A stretch of 64,000 nucleotides of DNA from Jejuia algarum (GCA_947495775.1 CANMAQ010000002.1:277912-341911); one strand, 5' to 3'; positions 50,854 through 60,596 are shown, counted from the first letter of the stretch. The notes: a model not told the origin generated them from the sequence alone. Numbers and translations are program-made.

Positions 50854-53800
50854 ATGGCAGGAAAACCAATAGCAACCGTAGGCAGCATGCACATCTGCCC
50901 CATGTGCAGTGGCACTGTACCTCATGTAGGTGGGCCTATAAGCGGGCCTGGCGCCCCTAATATCTTAGCGAATGGTAAACCTATTGCTTTAATAGGCGAC
51001 ATGTGTGTGTGCGTAGGCCCACCCGATGTTATAGCCCAAGGCCACCCTTTAGTTAAAGCCAATGGGGTACCTATAGTCTGTATGGGCGATTTAACAGCCC
51101 ATGGCGGTAGTGTAGCTGGAGGCGAACCTAATATTACCATTAGTACCGCTGTACCTACCCCTCCTGTAACTTTAGCGAAAGAAAAGATTCCCTTTCCTAA
51201 AATTACGTTTTTCAATAAAGCCATTGCGGCATTTGCCGGGCATTCCTTAAACGAAGCCGAAACCAACATCGCTACATTAGCAGCGCAAGCCGAAGCTACT
51301 CCTGTAGAAGAAACAAGTGAAACGGTGAGCTTTACCAGCAGCTTTCCCCAGGGCCAACTGCAGCATTTTGCTACCCATAGCACTTTTCAGACCTTTTATA
51401 CTAAAATGCTGTCTGTTTTTGGTACAGACATCCCTTCTAAAGCCTACGAAGACTTGTATAACGATGCTAAAAATGGAGGCACTGCCTTACAGCCCACGTG
51501 GCTCGTAAAAAAAAGCGTGCCTTATACAGGCAAAGCCCTGTTTTACAGCACAACAGCACAGCAAGAAATTTGGCTAGACGAAACGTTTATCACCCAAGCT
51601 ACAACAGATAATGACACGGCTGGCGAGCTGCTGGCGGCTATAGTGGAAGAATATGGGCATTGGGTGGACTATCTGTTGCGCAACACCTATGCCCAAACCG
51701 AACGCCCCGATGCACTACGGGACGAAGGGGCCTATTTTGCCTACCAACTCATGCTATTAAATAGTATGGACCAAAAAGACCAGCACTTTGCAGATGCCAC
51801 CATACAAGGCACCCAGCACCAATTGCTCTGGGACTACGAACCCCTACAAAAAAGCATTCACAGCTATGTGAATGAAACCCGTTGGTATAAAGACGACCAC
51901 TTTGGGCCTTTTGAGTTTTATAAGGCGGGGTTTTTAAAAGAAAACGGAGATTTTGGACATGGTGACATTGAATTTTCAGGATTAAAGAACAGTTTTTTTT
52001 CATCTGGTTTACTAGATGAATTACTTATTGATGAAAAAGATTTAGACACAATAAAATCCTACCTCCTGGGCATTTATTTTGGGAATTGGAAACGCGATTT
52101 ATCCCAAGGCATAGACCCCATGTTCACCCGTTTAATCACCAACACCTTAAAAGCCTTTGCAATACAAAACGACAATGGCAAAGCGGCGGGCACCCCCCAA
52201 GAGCTTTTAGAGCGTTTTGATATAGAAAGGCTTAAAACCGATACTGTTACAGAAAACGAAACCGTAAACTACAAATTTTCGGGTCTAGGTTTTACGCTTA
52301 TAGACACGACGTTTAGCCCTGTAGAAGTGTCTACTAGAATTATTAGCACCTGCATAGAAATGTTTGCCGTTAAAGAATTTGTTTATAACCCTATGGAAGA
52401 CGCTGGGCAGATTGATAGTAATATCAATTACAACCAGTATTTACAGCTTTTAAAAGACAATTTCTCGCCCGTAGATAAAGCCCATATGGGCGTGTACATT
52501 CCTGCCGAGCACATCGATAACCCTATCGAAGTAGGTAAACCTTTAAAAGAAGGCAAGGCCAACGATGATACTGCCATTATACCCGAATTTATTGGTATCG
52601 ATGGGCAAAATCCAGAACTGCACTATGTAAATAGAGATTTTGGCTTAAAAAATTACATTCGCAAATCGCAATTAGCCCTGCCAAAAACAGTAGTTCCTAA
52701 AGCCTTTTCTAAACCAGATAAAGTCTTATTTTCCTATAGTTATATTATAGACCAGCTTAAAAGCGCCTGCAAACCTGGGGGGTACAACTCTAGCGTTTGT
52801 AAAGACCATCTAGGGGCGGCTTTACATACTATAGAAGACTACTTTGCCCATAGTAACTATGCCGAAATCGCCTTAATAAAAGAAGGCGAAACCAGAGTGT
52901 TTCCTTGGGTAACTAAAGTTGAGCAAACAAACAATTTAGGCCTAGATTACATGGCCTATATAAAAAATCCCGAGTATAAAACAAAAGTACAGCGCAATCC
53001 TAAAGCATATTTTGTCCTTAACCAAACCGAGGGTATAGACTACAACAATAACCTCGCTGCCATGTTGCCCGTAGTTACAGGCACCTTTGGTATGTTAGAC
53101 ACCATGGCAAGTTTGCTGCCTATAGTAGCCCACTTTTTTAATTACGAAGCCTTAAAAACCAAAAAAGACATGGCTAAAGCTAAGGCCAAAGCCCAAAAAG
53201 AAACCCAAGGCTCTTTTTATTTTGAAGACAATATTAATGCTAGAAATTTTAATGATGTTTTAGCCTTAGAACTCCTAAGAGACCTTACCAATACGAATAG
53301 AGATGAACCCAACGAAGAAGATAGTGCCGTTGTAGAACGCTTCCTTAAACTCTTAGCTGCTAGAGATAACATCTACGAAAATTTAGATAACACCAGTAAA
53401 ACAGCGAAAGAAATCTATGACAAACTCCCCCAAGAGGTAAAAGATGCTTACCATTGGCTAAAAGAAAAAGTACAGCCTGTAAAAGATGGTATAAGTCATA
53501 TCAAAGACGAAGCCATAGACTTTATTCTAGAGCCTATATACACTCTATTTTATAATGTTATCATAATGATCGCCTCTAATATAAACGATGCACAAGTTTC
53601 CTTAGCCTCTACCATAGAAACTCTAGAGACCGAAACTAAAAATAAAACGTGGCGCTTAAATATTGGAATGAACCCTACGCACACCCAAGTCGCTAAAGAC
53701 GATCCGCACCACCCCATGCATACCTTGTCGGCAGAATTAGCCATAATAGCAGTAGAAAAAGTAGGAACGGCCGTATTTAATTATTGGATGGGTAACGACA

Positions 53801-54417
53801 AAAACTTTAGTACTGTAGAAGCCCAAGTGCAAAACATTATAAAACACCCTGCACAAAGCAAATGGCAATCATCTACGGTTAAAACATGGGCTAAAGATCC
53901 TATAAATAGAGAACAGCTTTGCTTAGCCAGCAATCCTTCTATTGCCATACATCGATTATTACATATCAATACAGAAATAGAAGAGCTCATTGAACAATTA
54001 GATCGCGTTTCAAAACAAAAGGAATTCAAGAAAATAAATGCAACACTAAAAAAACTCTATGAAGACACTAAAGCAGAACACCAAAAAGGCTTTGAATCTC
54101 TAGAAGATACATTAAAAGTTATTAAAGGTACCATCTCTAAGCAAAATGCCCAATTAAACAGCATTCAAAACGCTTGGGACACCCAGTTTCCTAAACCTTG
54201 GTATTGCCAAATAGGAGGTACAGCGCCATTAAAAACATACCACTATATCATAAAGAAAGATGATACCTTATACAAAATAGCCCAAAAGGCCAATACAACT
54301 GTAGACGATATTATCGAACTCAATCCCTTTTTAGATAGAGAGCTTATCTTCCCAGGTGTAGACATTAAGTTACCTAATCCCATAATAGAACAAACTAATT
54401 CAAACATGAAATTTTAA
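50854..54417 (+). CDS. PAAR-tipped T6SS effector with EExGH, HET-C-like and LysM regions
   Basis: 1187 residues. PAAR repeats fill about 1-100 (MHICPMCSG, GKPIALIGDMCVC, GVPIVCMGDLTAHGG) and would cap VgrG. Residues 265-272 read EEYGHWVD, with DEG at 290-292, resembling a zincin-like EExGHxxD...DEG segment of large bacterial proteins. Residues about 655-672 contain ALHTIEDYFAHSNYAE (His658, Glu661, Asp662, His666), a HET-C-type motif; HET-C domains occur in T6SS effectors and resemble metal-dependent phospholipase C folds. About 1129-1175 is a LysM domain that would bind peptidoglycan. A periplasm-acting toxin is the best reading; which domain is toxic is unknown. Array lipoprotein 8 lies 9 bp upstream. 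Confidence 0.82.
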   Translation: MAGKPIATVGSMHICPMCSGTVPHVGGPISGPGAPNILANGKPIALIGDMCVCVGPPDVIAQGHPLVKANGVPIVCMGDLTAHGGSVAGGEPNITISTAVPTPPVTLAKEKIPFPKITFFNKAIAAFAGHSLNEAETNIATLAAQAEATPVEETSETVSFTSSFPQGQLQHFATHSTFQTFYTKMLSVFGTDIPSKAYEDLYNDAKNGGTALQPTWLVKKSVPYTGKALFYSTTAQQEIWLDETFITQATTDNDTAGELLAAIVEEYGHWVDYLLRNTYAQTERPDALRDEGAYFAYQLMLLNSMDQKDQHFADATIQGTQHQLLWDYEPLQKSIHSYVNETRWYKDDHFGPFEFYKAGFLKENGDFGHGDIEFSGLKNSFFSSGLLDELLIDEKDLDTIKSYLLGIYFGNWKRDLSQGIDPMFTRLITNTLKAFAIQNDNGKAAGTPQELLERFDIERLKTDTVTENETVNYKFSGLGFTLIDTTFSPVEVSTRIISTCIEMFAVKEFVYNPMEDAGQIDSNINYNQYLQLLKDNFSPVDKAHMGVYIPAEHIDNPIEVGKPLKEGKANDDTAIIPEFIGIDGQNPELHYVNRDFGLKNYIRKSQLALPKTVVPKAFSKPDKVLFSYSYIIDQLKSACKPGGYNSSVCKDHLGAALHTIEDYFAHSNYAEIALIKEGETRVFPWVTKVEQTNNLGLDYMAYIKNPEYKTKVQRNPKAYFVLNQTEGIDYNNNLAAMLPVVTGTFGMLDTMASLLPIVAHFFNYEALKTKKDMAKAKAKAQKETQGSFYFEDNINARNFNDVLALELLRDLTNTNRDEPNEEDSAVVERFLKLLAARDNIYENLDNTSKTAKEIYDKLPQEVKDAYHWLKEKVQPVKDGISHIKDEAIDFILEPIYTLFYNVIIMIASNINDAQVSLASTIETLETETKNKTWRLNIGMNPTHTQVAKDDPHHPMHTLSAELAIIAVEKVGTAVFNYWMGNDKNFSTVEAQVQNIIKHPAQSKWQSSTVKTWAKDPINREQLCLASNPSIAIHRLLHINTEIEELIEQLDRVSKQKEFKKINATLKKLYEDTKAEHQKGFESLEDTLKVIKGTISKQNAQLNSIQNAWDTQFPKPWYCQIGGTAPLKTYHYIIKKDDTLYKIAQKANTTVDDIIELNPFLDRELIFPGVDIKLPNPIIEQTNSNMKF

Positions 54418-54500
54418 ACCGTTTTACTTGTAACCTATAGTACTGAATGCCTTCTTTCCTAATAGAATCAGGTGCAAGGGAGGTATCTCAGGTGGTGTAA

Positions 54501-54870
54501 AATTGAACTTACGAACTAACACACCCCTATATCCCCTCTTTATAGAGGGGACTTTAGTAAGGGCTTTTATTTTGAGAGTTAGTGTTTGAGTGTATTTCTC
54601 CTAATAAGATCAGATTAAGAGTGGTGTTATATATGCCATAAATTAAACTCATGAACTTACACACCCCTATATCCCCTCTTTATAGAGGGGACTTTAGTAA
54701 GGGCTTTTATTTTAAGAATGAGCGTTGGAGTGTATCTCTCCTAATAAGATCAGATTAAGAGTGGTGTTATATATGCCATAAATTGAACTTACAAATTAAC
54801 ACACCCCTATATCCCCTCTTTATAGAGGGGACTTTAGTAGTCGCTTTTAATTTTGATAGTTGTCATTTAT
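54501..54870. repeat. Three 140-bp direct repeats with conserved hairpins
   Basis: Units start at 54501, 54641 and 54781 (exact 140-bp period; the third is partial). Each contains ACACCCCTAT and the hairpin CCCCTCTTTATAGAGGGG (54533-54550, 54673-54690, 54813-54830), then GACTTTAGTA. The hairpins followed by ACTTT could end transcription from the PAAR gene; the whole looks like a REP-like intergenic repeat. The rest of 54418-54965 shows no gene. Confidence 0.85.
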
Positions 54871-54965
54871 AAGCTTCTATGAACCATAAATTTACAGCTC
54901 TAAAAGTCGAATGAAAAGCAATAGAGCATTCCATAAATCATCTTCAATCCATCTTACGGTGTGTC

Positions 54966-56786
54966 TTAGGCGTGCAAAGGAATATTTAAAGTCACTCGGG
55001 TCCCTTTGCCTTTTTCAGAGGTTAAGAACAATCTACCGTTAATGTATTTTATACGTTCTTTCATAAAGGTCATTCCCATACCTCCATCGCCTGTCTTTAC
55101 GCGCTTTACGTTATTGGGATCGAATCCAATACCATCATCGTCTATAACAATGCTTAAAATGGACTTACTGTGTGATAGGGAAACGATGATATGAGACGAT
55201 TCAGCATATTTAATAGCATTATTAATGGCTTCTTGAGTAATGCGGTAGATGTTAATTTCAGATAGCGAATCCATACGCTGATTGAAATCTGTTTTATTAA
55301 ATAATACAATCTCTTTATTCATGAGTTTTGCCAACTCTTGCGTGAGTTTGGTTAATGCTGGTACAATACCATGATCGCTCAATTCTGGTGGCGTTAAATT
55401 AAAGGTAGCTGTACGCACGCCTTTAATAATATTGGTGGTAAGCGTTTTTAAATGGCTAATTTTATCTGTGGTTTTCTCTATATTACTGGGGTCTATACTT
55501 TCTAAATTATACTTTAAACCTGTGAGCATTTGTCCTATACCATCGTGTACATCTTTAGCAATACGATTTTGCTCTTTTTCTTGATTTTCAATAATCTTGC
55601 TTGAGATTATTTTTTGCTGATTCATTTTTTCCTCAAAACTCTCTGCAGTAAGCCTACTAATTTCCAGTTGCGCCAACTTTCGCGCTGTTATATCTGAAGC
55701 GATAATTAACAATTCTGATTTTTCGTCGGTTGGATTATAGGGAATAATAGCCATTTCAAGCCAAAGGTCCTCTCCGTGTTTGGTGCTAGCTTTGACTTCA
55801 CCCTGCCACCCTATTTTTTTATGCTTTTCAATAAGCGCTTCTATGGCCTCTTGTTCAGTTTCTACAGGAGACAATAAATTCCAAAATAAAATAGTATCAT
55901 TAAACTGCGAAAATCGAAATAACCTAGAGAATTTATTCCCCATATGTACTAAAGCGCCACTGGGCAATATACGAGCGAACAATAAGGTATCGTCCATGGC
56001 ACGACTTAAAGCTCGCAATTCCCGCATAGACTTTTCTTTGGCCTTGCTCAATTGATCGGCATCATAAGCCATTTTTTTAGCGCGCTTCTCTGCCGTTAAT
56101 AGCTCTGAAAGGGTGTAACGCACCGACTTTGCTGCGGGCCAGAAAATAAATAAGACCTCTCCTAATAAAATGAATAGGGTTAAAACAGTTAACCACAATT
56201 CCAACTTACGCAACCAAGATACTTTCTCTTCTGCTTCGCCATCAAATTGGTTAACTATAGCGTCCATCTGTAGCAAAAATTCACCTTCATTGGCCTTTAC
56301 GGTATCTATATGCTCCTGTAAAACTGCTAAAGACCATAACGTGTCTGTCTCTATAGTTTTAATAATGGCTTTAGAGGCATTTGCAATCGTATCGAAAACA
56401 GGGTTAAGCGTCGCAAATTTTATGGTAATGTCCAGACTGCTTTTTTGAGGCAATCCTAAACTATCGTTTCCTTTTTGAAGTGCGAAATGAGAAAACTCCC
56501 AAAGTCTTAACGTTGCTTTTAAATCGTCTTTAAGCGCTTGTAAATCCTTTGTCGCTACTTGAGGAGAAGATAGAGACACTACATTTTTAGCCAGCTTCTG
56601 ACTCAACATACGCTGGCGCCCTGCAATATTTATAACTGTAGAATCACTTTGCTGTCCGCTTAAATGGGTGCGAATTAAAATCTGACTTACAATTACAGAC
56701 AGTGCAATGGTACTAAACCCCACAATATATAAACGGCGTAACTTATCAAAAGTACTTTGGTCTAATGAGTTCCCGCTTTTCGCCAT
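54966..56786 (-). CDS. NarX-like sensor histidine kinase with PilJ-type sensor domain
   Basis: 606 residues. TM1 (about 19-38) is followed by a periplasmic four-helix sensor of the PilJ/NarX type, with INIAGRQRMLSQ (52-63) standing where NarX has its nitrate-binding P-box. TM2 (about 202-222) leads to a short coiled coil, a PAS domain (about 255-380), a HisKA_3 domain with phospho-acceptor His414 in AKDVHDGIGQML, and HATPase (VIDDDGIGFDP, GGMGMTFMKERI). HisKA_3 kinases phosphorylate NarL-type regulators; the one at 29261 is the only candidate here. It follows the DUF4202 gene by 13 bp. Confidence 0.9.
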   Translation of the reverse strand: MAKSGNSLDQSTFDKLRRLYIVGFSTIALSVIVSQILIRTHLSGQQSDSTVINIAGRQRMLSQKLAKNVVSLSSPQVATKDLQALKDDLKATLRLWEFSHFALQKGNDSLGLPQKSSLDITIKFATLNPVFDTIANASKAIIKTIETDTLWSLAVLQEHIDTVKANEGEFLLQMDAIVNQFDGEAEEKVSWLRKLELWLTVLTLFILLGEVLFIFWPAAKSVRYTLSELLTAEKRAKKMAYDADQLSKAKEKSMRELRALSRAMDDTLLFARILPSGALVHMGNKFSRLFRFSQFNDTILFWNLLSPVETEQEAIEALIEKHKKIGWQGEVKASTKHGEDLWLEMAIIPYNPTDEKSELLIIASDITARKLAQLEISRLTAESFEEKMNQQKIISSKIIENQEKEQNRIAKDVHDGIGQMLTGLKYNLESIDPSNIEKTTDKISHLKTLTTNIIKGVRTATFNLTPPELSDHGIVPALTKLTQELAKLMNKEIVLFNKTDFNQRMDSLSEINIYRITQEAINNAIKYAESSHIIVSLSHSKSILSIVIDDDGIGFDPNNVKRVKTGDGGMGMTFMKERIKYINGRLFLTSEKGKGTRVTLNIPLHA

Positions 56787-56799
56787 ATGGTAATGTATA

Positions 56800-57384
56800 T
56801 TACGCTAAAGCTTTCTGTACTAAAGCTAAAGCGGTTTCTGAAAAATTAAGTTTCAGGGCAGCTTGTTGTCCTGCTTCAGACATTTTTACCCATGTTTTTT
56901 GAAGAATATCAATAACTTTCTCTTCGGGGTGTTTTGCCGCAAACGCTTCAAAATAATAATCTAAGAATACCAGACAAATTGTATCTTCTAAAGCCTGAGA
57001 TTCTTCGTTTTTCTTAATCAATTTTTTAAGAATAATCTTAGAAATACGCTCTACAAAGATAGTATCGTACCCCACTTGTTTTAAAATATCTGCTGTGATT
57101 TCAGCATGCATCTTTTTTAATGTTTCACGCCACTTTAAATAGCCCACACGATCCATAGGGTATTCGTCTCGCGCTATTTTCCATCTGCAAATGTGTTGTG
57201 CTCTTGCTGCAATTTGCAAGGCTTTAGAAGCGTCTGGCTTAAACTGCAACAACGTTCGCGTCATACGCTGCGAGTACAACAACTCTTTAGGGTATTCTAA
57301 TCCAGATACTGGATATGTATTTATGTCTTTAGAATTTTCTTTATCAATTAATGCAATGGCTGTTTCAAAACGCGTAGGCTTCAT
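56800..57384 (-). CDS. DUF4202 family protein
   Basis: 194 residues, all-helical, soluble. AARAQHICRWKIARDEYPMDRVGYLKWRETLKKMHAEI (in outline) is the conserved core of DUF4202, with an HD-like arrangement of His and Asp residues (KIILKKLIKKNEESQALEDTICLVFLDYYFE). Proteins of this family are usually found next to nitrite/nitrate assimilation genes; their biochemical role is unknown. It precedes the NarX-like kinase gene in the same transcript and lies behind the nirBD terminator. Confidence 0.85.
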   Translation of the reverse strand: MKPTRFETAIALIDKENSKDINTYPVSGLEYPKELLYSQRMTRTLLQFKPDASKALQIAARAQHICRWKIARDEYPMDRVGYLKWRETLKKMHAEITADILKQVGYDTIFVERISKIILKKLIKKNEESQALEDTICLVFLDYYFEAFAAKHPEEKVIDILQKTWVKMSEAGQQAALKLNFSETALALVQKALA

Positions 57385-57441
57385 AAGCTTTTTTTAATTA
57401 GGTTTACTAGTTACGTCTCGGCAGTTGTAATAGACCAAAAA

Positions 57442-57460
57442 ACCCCTATAGAATAGGGGT
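57442..57460 (-). terminator. Terminator after nirBD
   Basis: Stem ACCCCTAT/ATAGGGGT with an AGA loop, followed on the minus strand by TTTTTTGG, 58 bp after the nirD stop. Confidence 0.85.
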
Positions 57461-57517
57461 AGCACCAATTTAATAATATACATATTGGTCGTATTTTTTA
57501 TGTGCTATCACAGACTT

Positions 57518-57895
57518 TTAATCCGAGAAGCCAATATACACATTTCCGTCTTCAATTTTAACAGGATATGTTGCAATTTTTAAATCTTCGCCTGCAAGGT
57601 TAGAACCGTCTTCTAAAGAAAAATTCTTCTTATGCATAGGACATGCGACTTTAGGAATATCATCTTTATCTCCTATCATCCCTAAACTCAATACCATTTC
57701 CATTTTATGAGGACATAAATTTTGAGTAGCATACCATTTATCTACACGCTTAAAGTTATAAACTGCAATTTGTTTGGTTTTATATTTAATACATGCGCCG
57801 CTATTTTCTGGAAAATCAGACACCTCACCGACTCTAAACCATTCTTTCACGGCGTCTAATGTTACTGTTTCGTATTGACTCAATATATCTTGCAT
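57518..57895 (-). CDS. nirD: Nitrite reductase small subunit NirD (Rieske-like)
   Basis: A 125-residue Rieske-fold protein, partner of NirB. Both halves of the [2Fe-2S] ligand set are present, NLCPHKME (Cys-x-His) and VACPMHKKNF (Cys-x2-His); many NirD proteins have lost them, so this one may carry a real cluster. It lies 79 bp downstream of nirB on the same strand, followed by a terminator. Confidence 0.93.
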   Translation of the reverse strand: MQDILSQYETVTLDAVKEWFRVGEVSDFPENSGACIKYKTKQIAVYNFKRVDKWYATQNLCPHKMEMVLSLGMIGDKDDIPKVACPMHKKNFSLEDGSNLAGEDLKIATYPVKIEDGNVYIGFSD

Positions 57896-57974
57896 AATTA
57901 CTTCTGTTTTATAGTTTTATTTGGGCTCATTTAGTCCTGTAAACGTTTTACAAAACGCTACATTTCTACAGGTA

Positions 57975-60488
57975 TTAGCTCCAAGCTTTAGGCATTTTTT
58001 GTTCACGCATTGGTACGAATACCAAGTTATCATCGGTATCATCAGAATTTACAAAGTGCTTGAAACGCTTCATCATTTCTGGATTCTCAATCGCTTGTTT
58101 CCATTCACATTCGTAGCGGTTAACTAAGCCTTGCATTTCGTTTTCTAACTCTTCTGCAATACCTAGGCTATCTTCGATTACAACTTTCTTAAGATAATCG
58201 ATACCACCATCTAGTTTATCTAACCAAGGTGCCGTTCTAACCAAAGGCCCTGCGGTACGGATGTAGTACATTAGGAATCTGTCTAAATACTTAATAACCG
58301 TTTTGTCATCCAACTGTTCTGCAAGCAATACCGCATGCTTTGGCGTAGCTCCACCGTTTCCACAAACATACAAGTTCCATCCGCCGTCTACAGCTATAAG
58401 TCCGAAATCCTTACCTCTAGCTTCTGCGCATTCTCTAATACATCCTGAAACACCGCCTTTTAATTTATGTGGAGAACGTAATCCTCTATATCTATTTTCA
58501 ACTTCTATAGCAAACGTTACACTTTCGTGCATACCATAACGACACCATGTAGATCCTACACAACTCTTAACGGTACGTAGTGATTTACCATAGGCGTGCC
58601 CACTTTCAAAACCAGCATCAATCAATTCTTTCCATATGGCAGGCAATTCATGTATTTGCGCACCAAATAAATCGATACGCTGTCCACCTGTTATCTTTGT
58701 ATATAAATCGTATTTCTTAGCGACTTCACCAATTGTAATTAATTGCTCTGGTGTAATTTCACCCCCTGCAACTCTAGGCACTACAGAATAGGTTCCATTA
58801 CGTTGTATGTTTGCTAAGAAACGATCGTTTGTATCTTGTATTTCTGGTTGGCGGTTTGGTGTTTCCATCGTAATGGTTGCAAAGATAGAAGCCAAGAGCG
58901 GTTTACAAATCTCACAGCCATTTCCTTCTCCAAATAAATTTAGCGCTTCATCATAATCTGCAACTTTGTTCACTTTAATTAAATCGTAAAGCTCTTGTCT
59001 GCTAAAATTAAAATGCTCACACACTGTTTCTTTAACTTCTTTCCCAAGAGACTTTAGAGTTTCGTTAACCAAGTCTACCACCATAGGTTTACACCCACCA
59101 CAACCTGAAGTTGCTTTTGTTTTTGCAACAACTTCACCTAAGCTATTACATTCCTCTTCTGTAATGGCACAGCAAATATCACCTTTAGAAACGCTCTCAC
59201 AAGAACAAACTTGCGCTGTATCTGGCAAGTCTAATACACTACCAAACGATGCACCACCCTCACTTGCTGGCAAGATTAATTGCGATGGATCTTCTGGTAT
59301 GGCCATACCATTTAAATACACTTGGTGTAACATGTTATAGTCTGAAGCATCCCCTACTAAGATTCCTCCTAATAAAGATTTTCCATCAAGACTTACATTG
59401 ATACGTTTGTATAAGTGTTGTGTTTTATTTTCGAAAATTATAGAGTGTCCTTTAGATGCTGGCATGAAAGGCTCACCAAAACTTGCTACATCGACACCTA
59501 TTAATTTTAATTTCGTAGACATGTCTATATCGGCAGGCATTACCGTGTCTGTCTGTCCTAAAATTTGCTGTACTGCGATATCGGCCATCTCATAACCTGG
59601 AGCCACCAAACCATAAATCATTTGATTGTACAATGCGATTTCTCCAATGGCATAAATATTAGCATCTGAAGTTTTCATCGTGTTATCGACAACAATACCA
59701 CCACGAACCCCTACGTCAAGACCACAGGCACGTCCCAATTCGTCACGAGGACGAATCCCCGCAGATATCACTAACATATCGACATCTAGCATATCGTCTT
59801 CTCCAAATTCCATTCCTGTAATGGCTTCATCACCTAAAATTTGGTTTGTGGCTTTGCTTAAATGTATGTGTAATCCAATAGATTCTAATTTCAATTTCAA
59901 GACTTGAGAACTTCTAGAGTCTAATTGTCTTGGCATTAGTTTAGGCGCAAACTCTACAACATGTGGTTCTAACCCCATATCCATAACAGCTTTTCCTGCT
60001 TCTAAACCTAACAAGCCACCTCCTAAAATAGCAGCTTTACCATTTGGCTTTTCTGCATTAATCTTAGCGGCATAGGCTAACATATCTTCTAAATCTTCTA
60101 TTGTTCTATATACAAAAACACCTTTTTTCTCAACCCCTTTAATTGGCGGTACAAATGGTGAAGATCCTGTCGCTAACACTAAATAATCGTAAGCAAACTC
60201 TCTATCCTTAGCCGTTGTTATTGTTTTTCCTGTTCTGTTAATTTCTGAAACGCGTTCTCCAGTAATCAATTCTACATTATTGTCTGCATACCATTCTGCT
60301 GGTGCCATTTCTAAGGCTTTTGCATCCTGATTTTCGAAAAATTCACTTAAGTGCACTCTATCATAAGCAGGTCTTGGCTCTTCACCAAAAACAGTCACTT
60401 TAAAATCTTTGCTTCCGTCTTGAGCTACAAATTTCTCGCAAAATTTATACCCTACCATTCCATTTCCAACGACAATAATTTGTTTCAT
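57975..60488 (-). CDS. nirB: NADH-dependent assimilatory nitrite reductase large subunit NirB
   Basis: 837 residues from the ATG at 60488 (MKQIIVVGNGMVGYKF). The frame runs up to 60554, but the extra residues precede the Rossmann motif that normally opens the protein. Domains: FAD/NAD(P)H reductase (1 to about 400; GNGMVG, ILGGGLLGLEAG, AIGEIALY), two BFD-like [2Fe-2S] segments (CSCESVSKGDICC with SGCGGCKP; CEHFNFSRQELYDLI with GCEICKP), then the ferredoxin-like half-domain and sirohaem/[4Fe-4S] domain with SCVGSTWCRYG and SGCIRECAEARGKD giving the four cluster cysteines. It reduces nitrite to ammonium in six electrons. A Crp/Fnr-type palindrome lies 109 bp upstream. Confidence 0.95.
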   Translation of the reverse strand: MKQIIVVGNGMVGYKFCEKFVAQDGSKDFKVTVFGEEPRPAYDRVHLSEFFENQDAKALEMAPAEWYADNNVELITGERVSEINRTGKTITTAKDREFAYDYLVLATGSSPFVPPIKGVEKKGVFVYRTIEDLEDMLAYAAKINAEKPNGKAAILGGGLLGLEAGKAVMDMGLEPHVVEFAPKLMPRQLDSRSSQVLKLKLESIGLHIHLSKATNQILGDEAITGMEFGEDDMLDVDMLVISAGIRPRDELGRACGLDVGVRGGIVVDNTMKTSDANIYAIGEIALYNQMIYGLVAPGYEMADIAVQQILGQTDTVMPADIDMSTKLKLIGVDVASFGEPFMPASKGHSIIFENKTQHLYKRINVSLDGKSLLGGILVGDASDYNMLHQVYLNGMAIPEDPSQLILPASEGGASFGSVLDLPDTAQVCSCESVSKGDICCAITEEECNSLGEVVAKTKATSGCGGCKPMVVDLVNETLKSLGKEVKETVCEHFNFSRQELYDLIKVNKVADYDEALNLFGEGNGCEICKPLLASIFATITMETPNRQPEIQDTNDRFLANIQRNGTYSVVPRVAGGEITPEQLITIGEVAKKYDLYTKITGGQRIDLFGAQIHELPAIWKELIDAGFESGHAYGKSLRTVKSCVGSTWCRYGMHESVTFAIEVENRYRGLRSPHKLKGGVSGCIRECAEARGKDFGLIAVDGGWNLYVCGNGGATPKHAVLLAEQLDDKTVIKYLDRFLMYYIRTAGPLVRTAPWLDKLDGGIDYLKKVVIEDSLGIAEELENEMQGLVNRYECEWKQAIENPEMMKRFKHFVNSDDTDDNLVFVPMREQKMPKAWS

Positions 60489-60596
60489 CTGTGTAGTTTT
60501 AAGTATTAAATCGTTCAGATGTAATTCGCTATACCTTTTGTACCTGAAGTACATGACCGATAACGCATTTCATAATTACGTATTTTGAAACAAATC

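Noticed and set aside
50922..51383. 153-codon minus-strand ORF within the PAAR domain region
   Set aside because: Antisense to a clearly conserved PAAR domain; Gly/Pro-rich PAAR codons on the plus strand account for the open frame.
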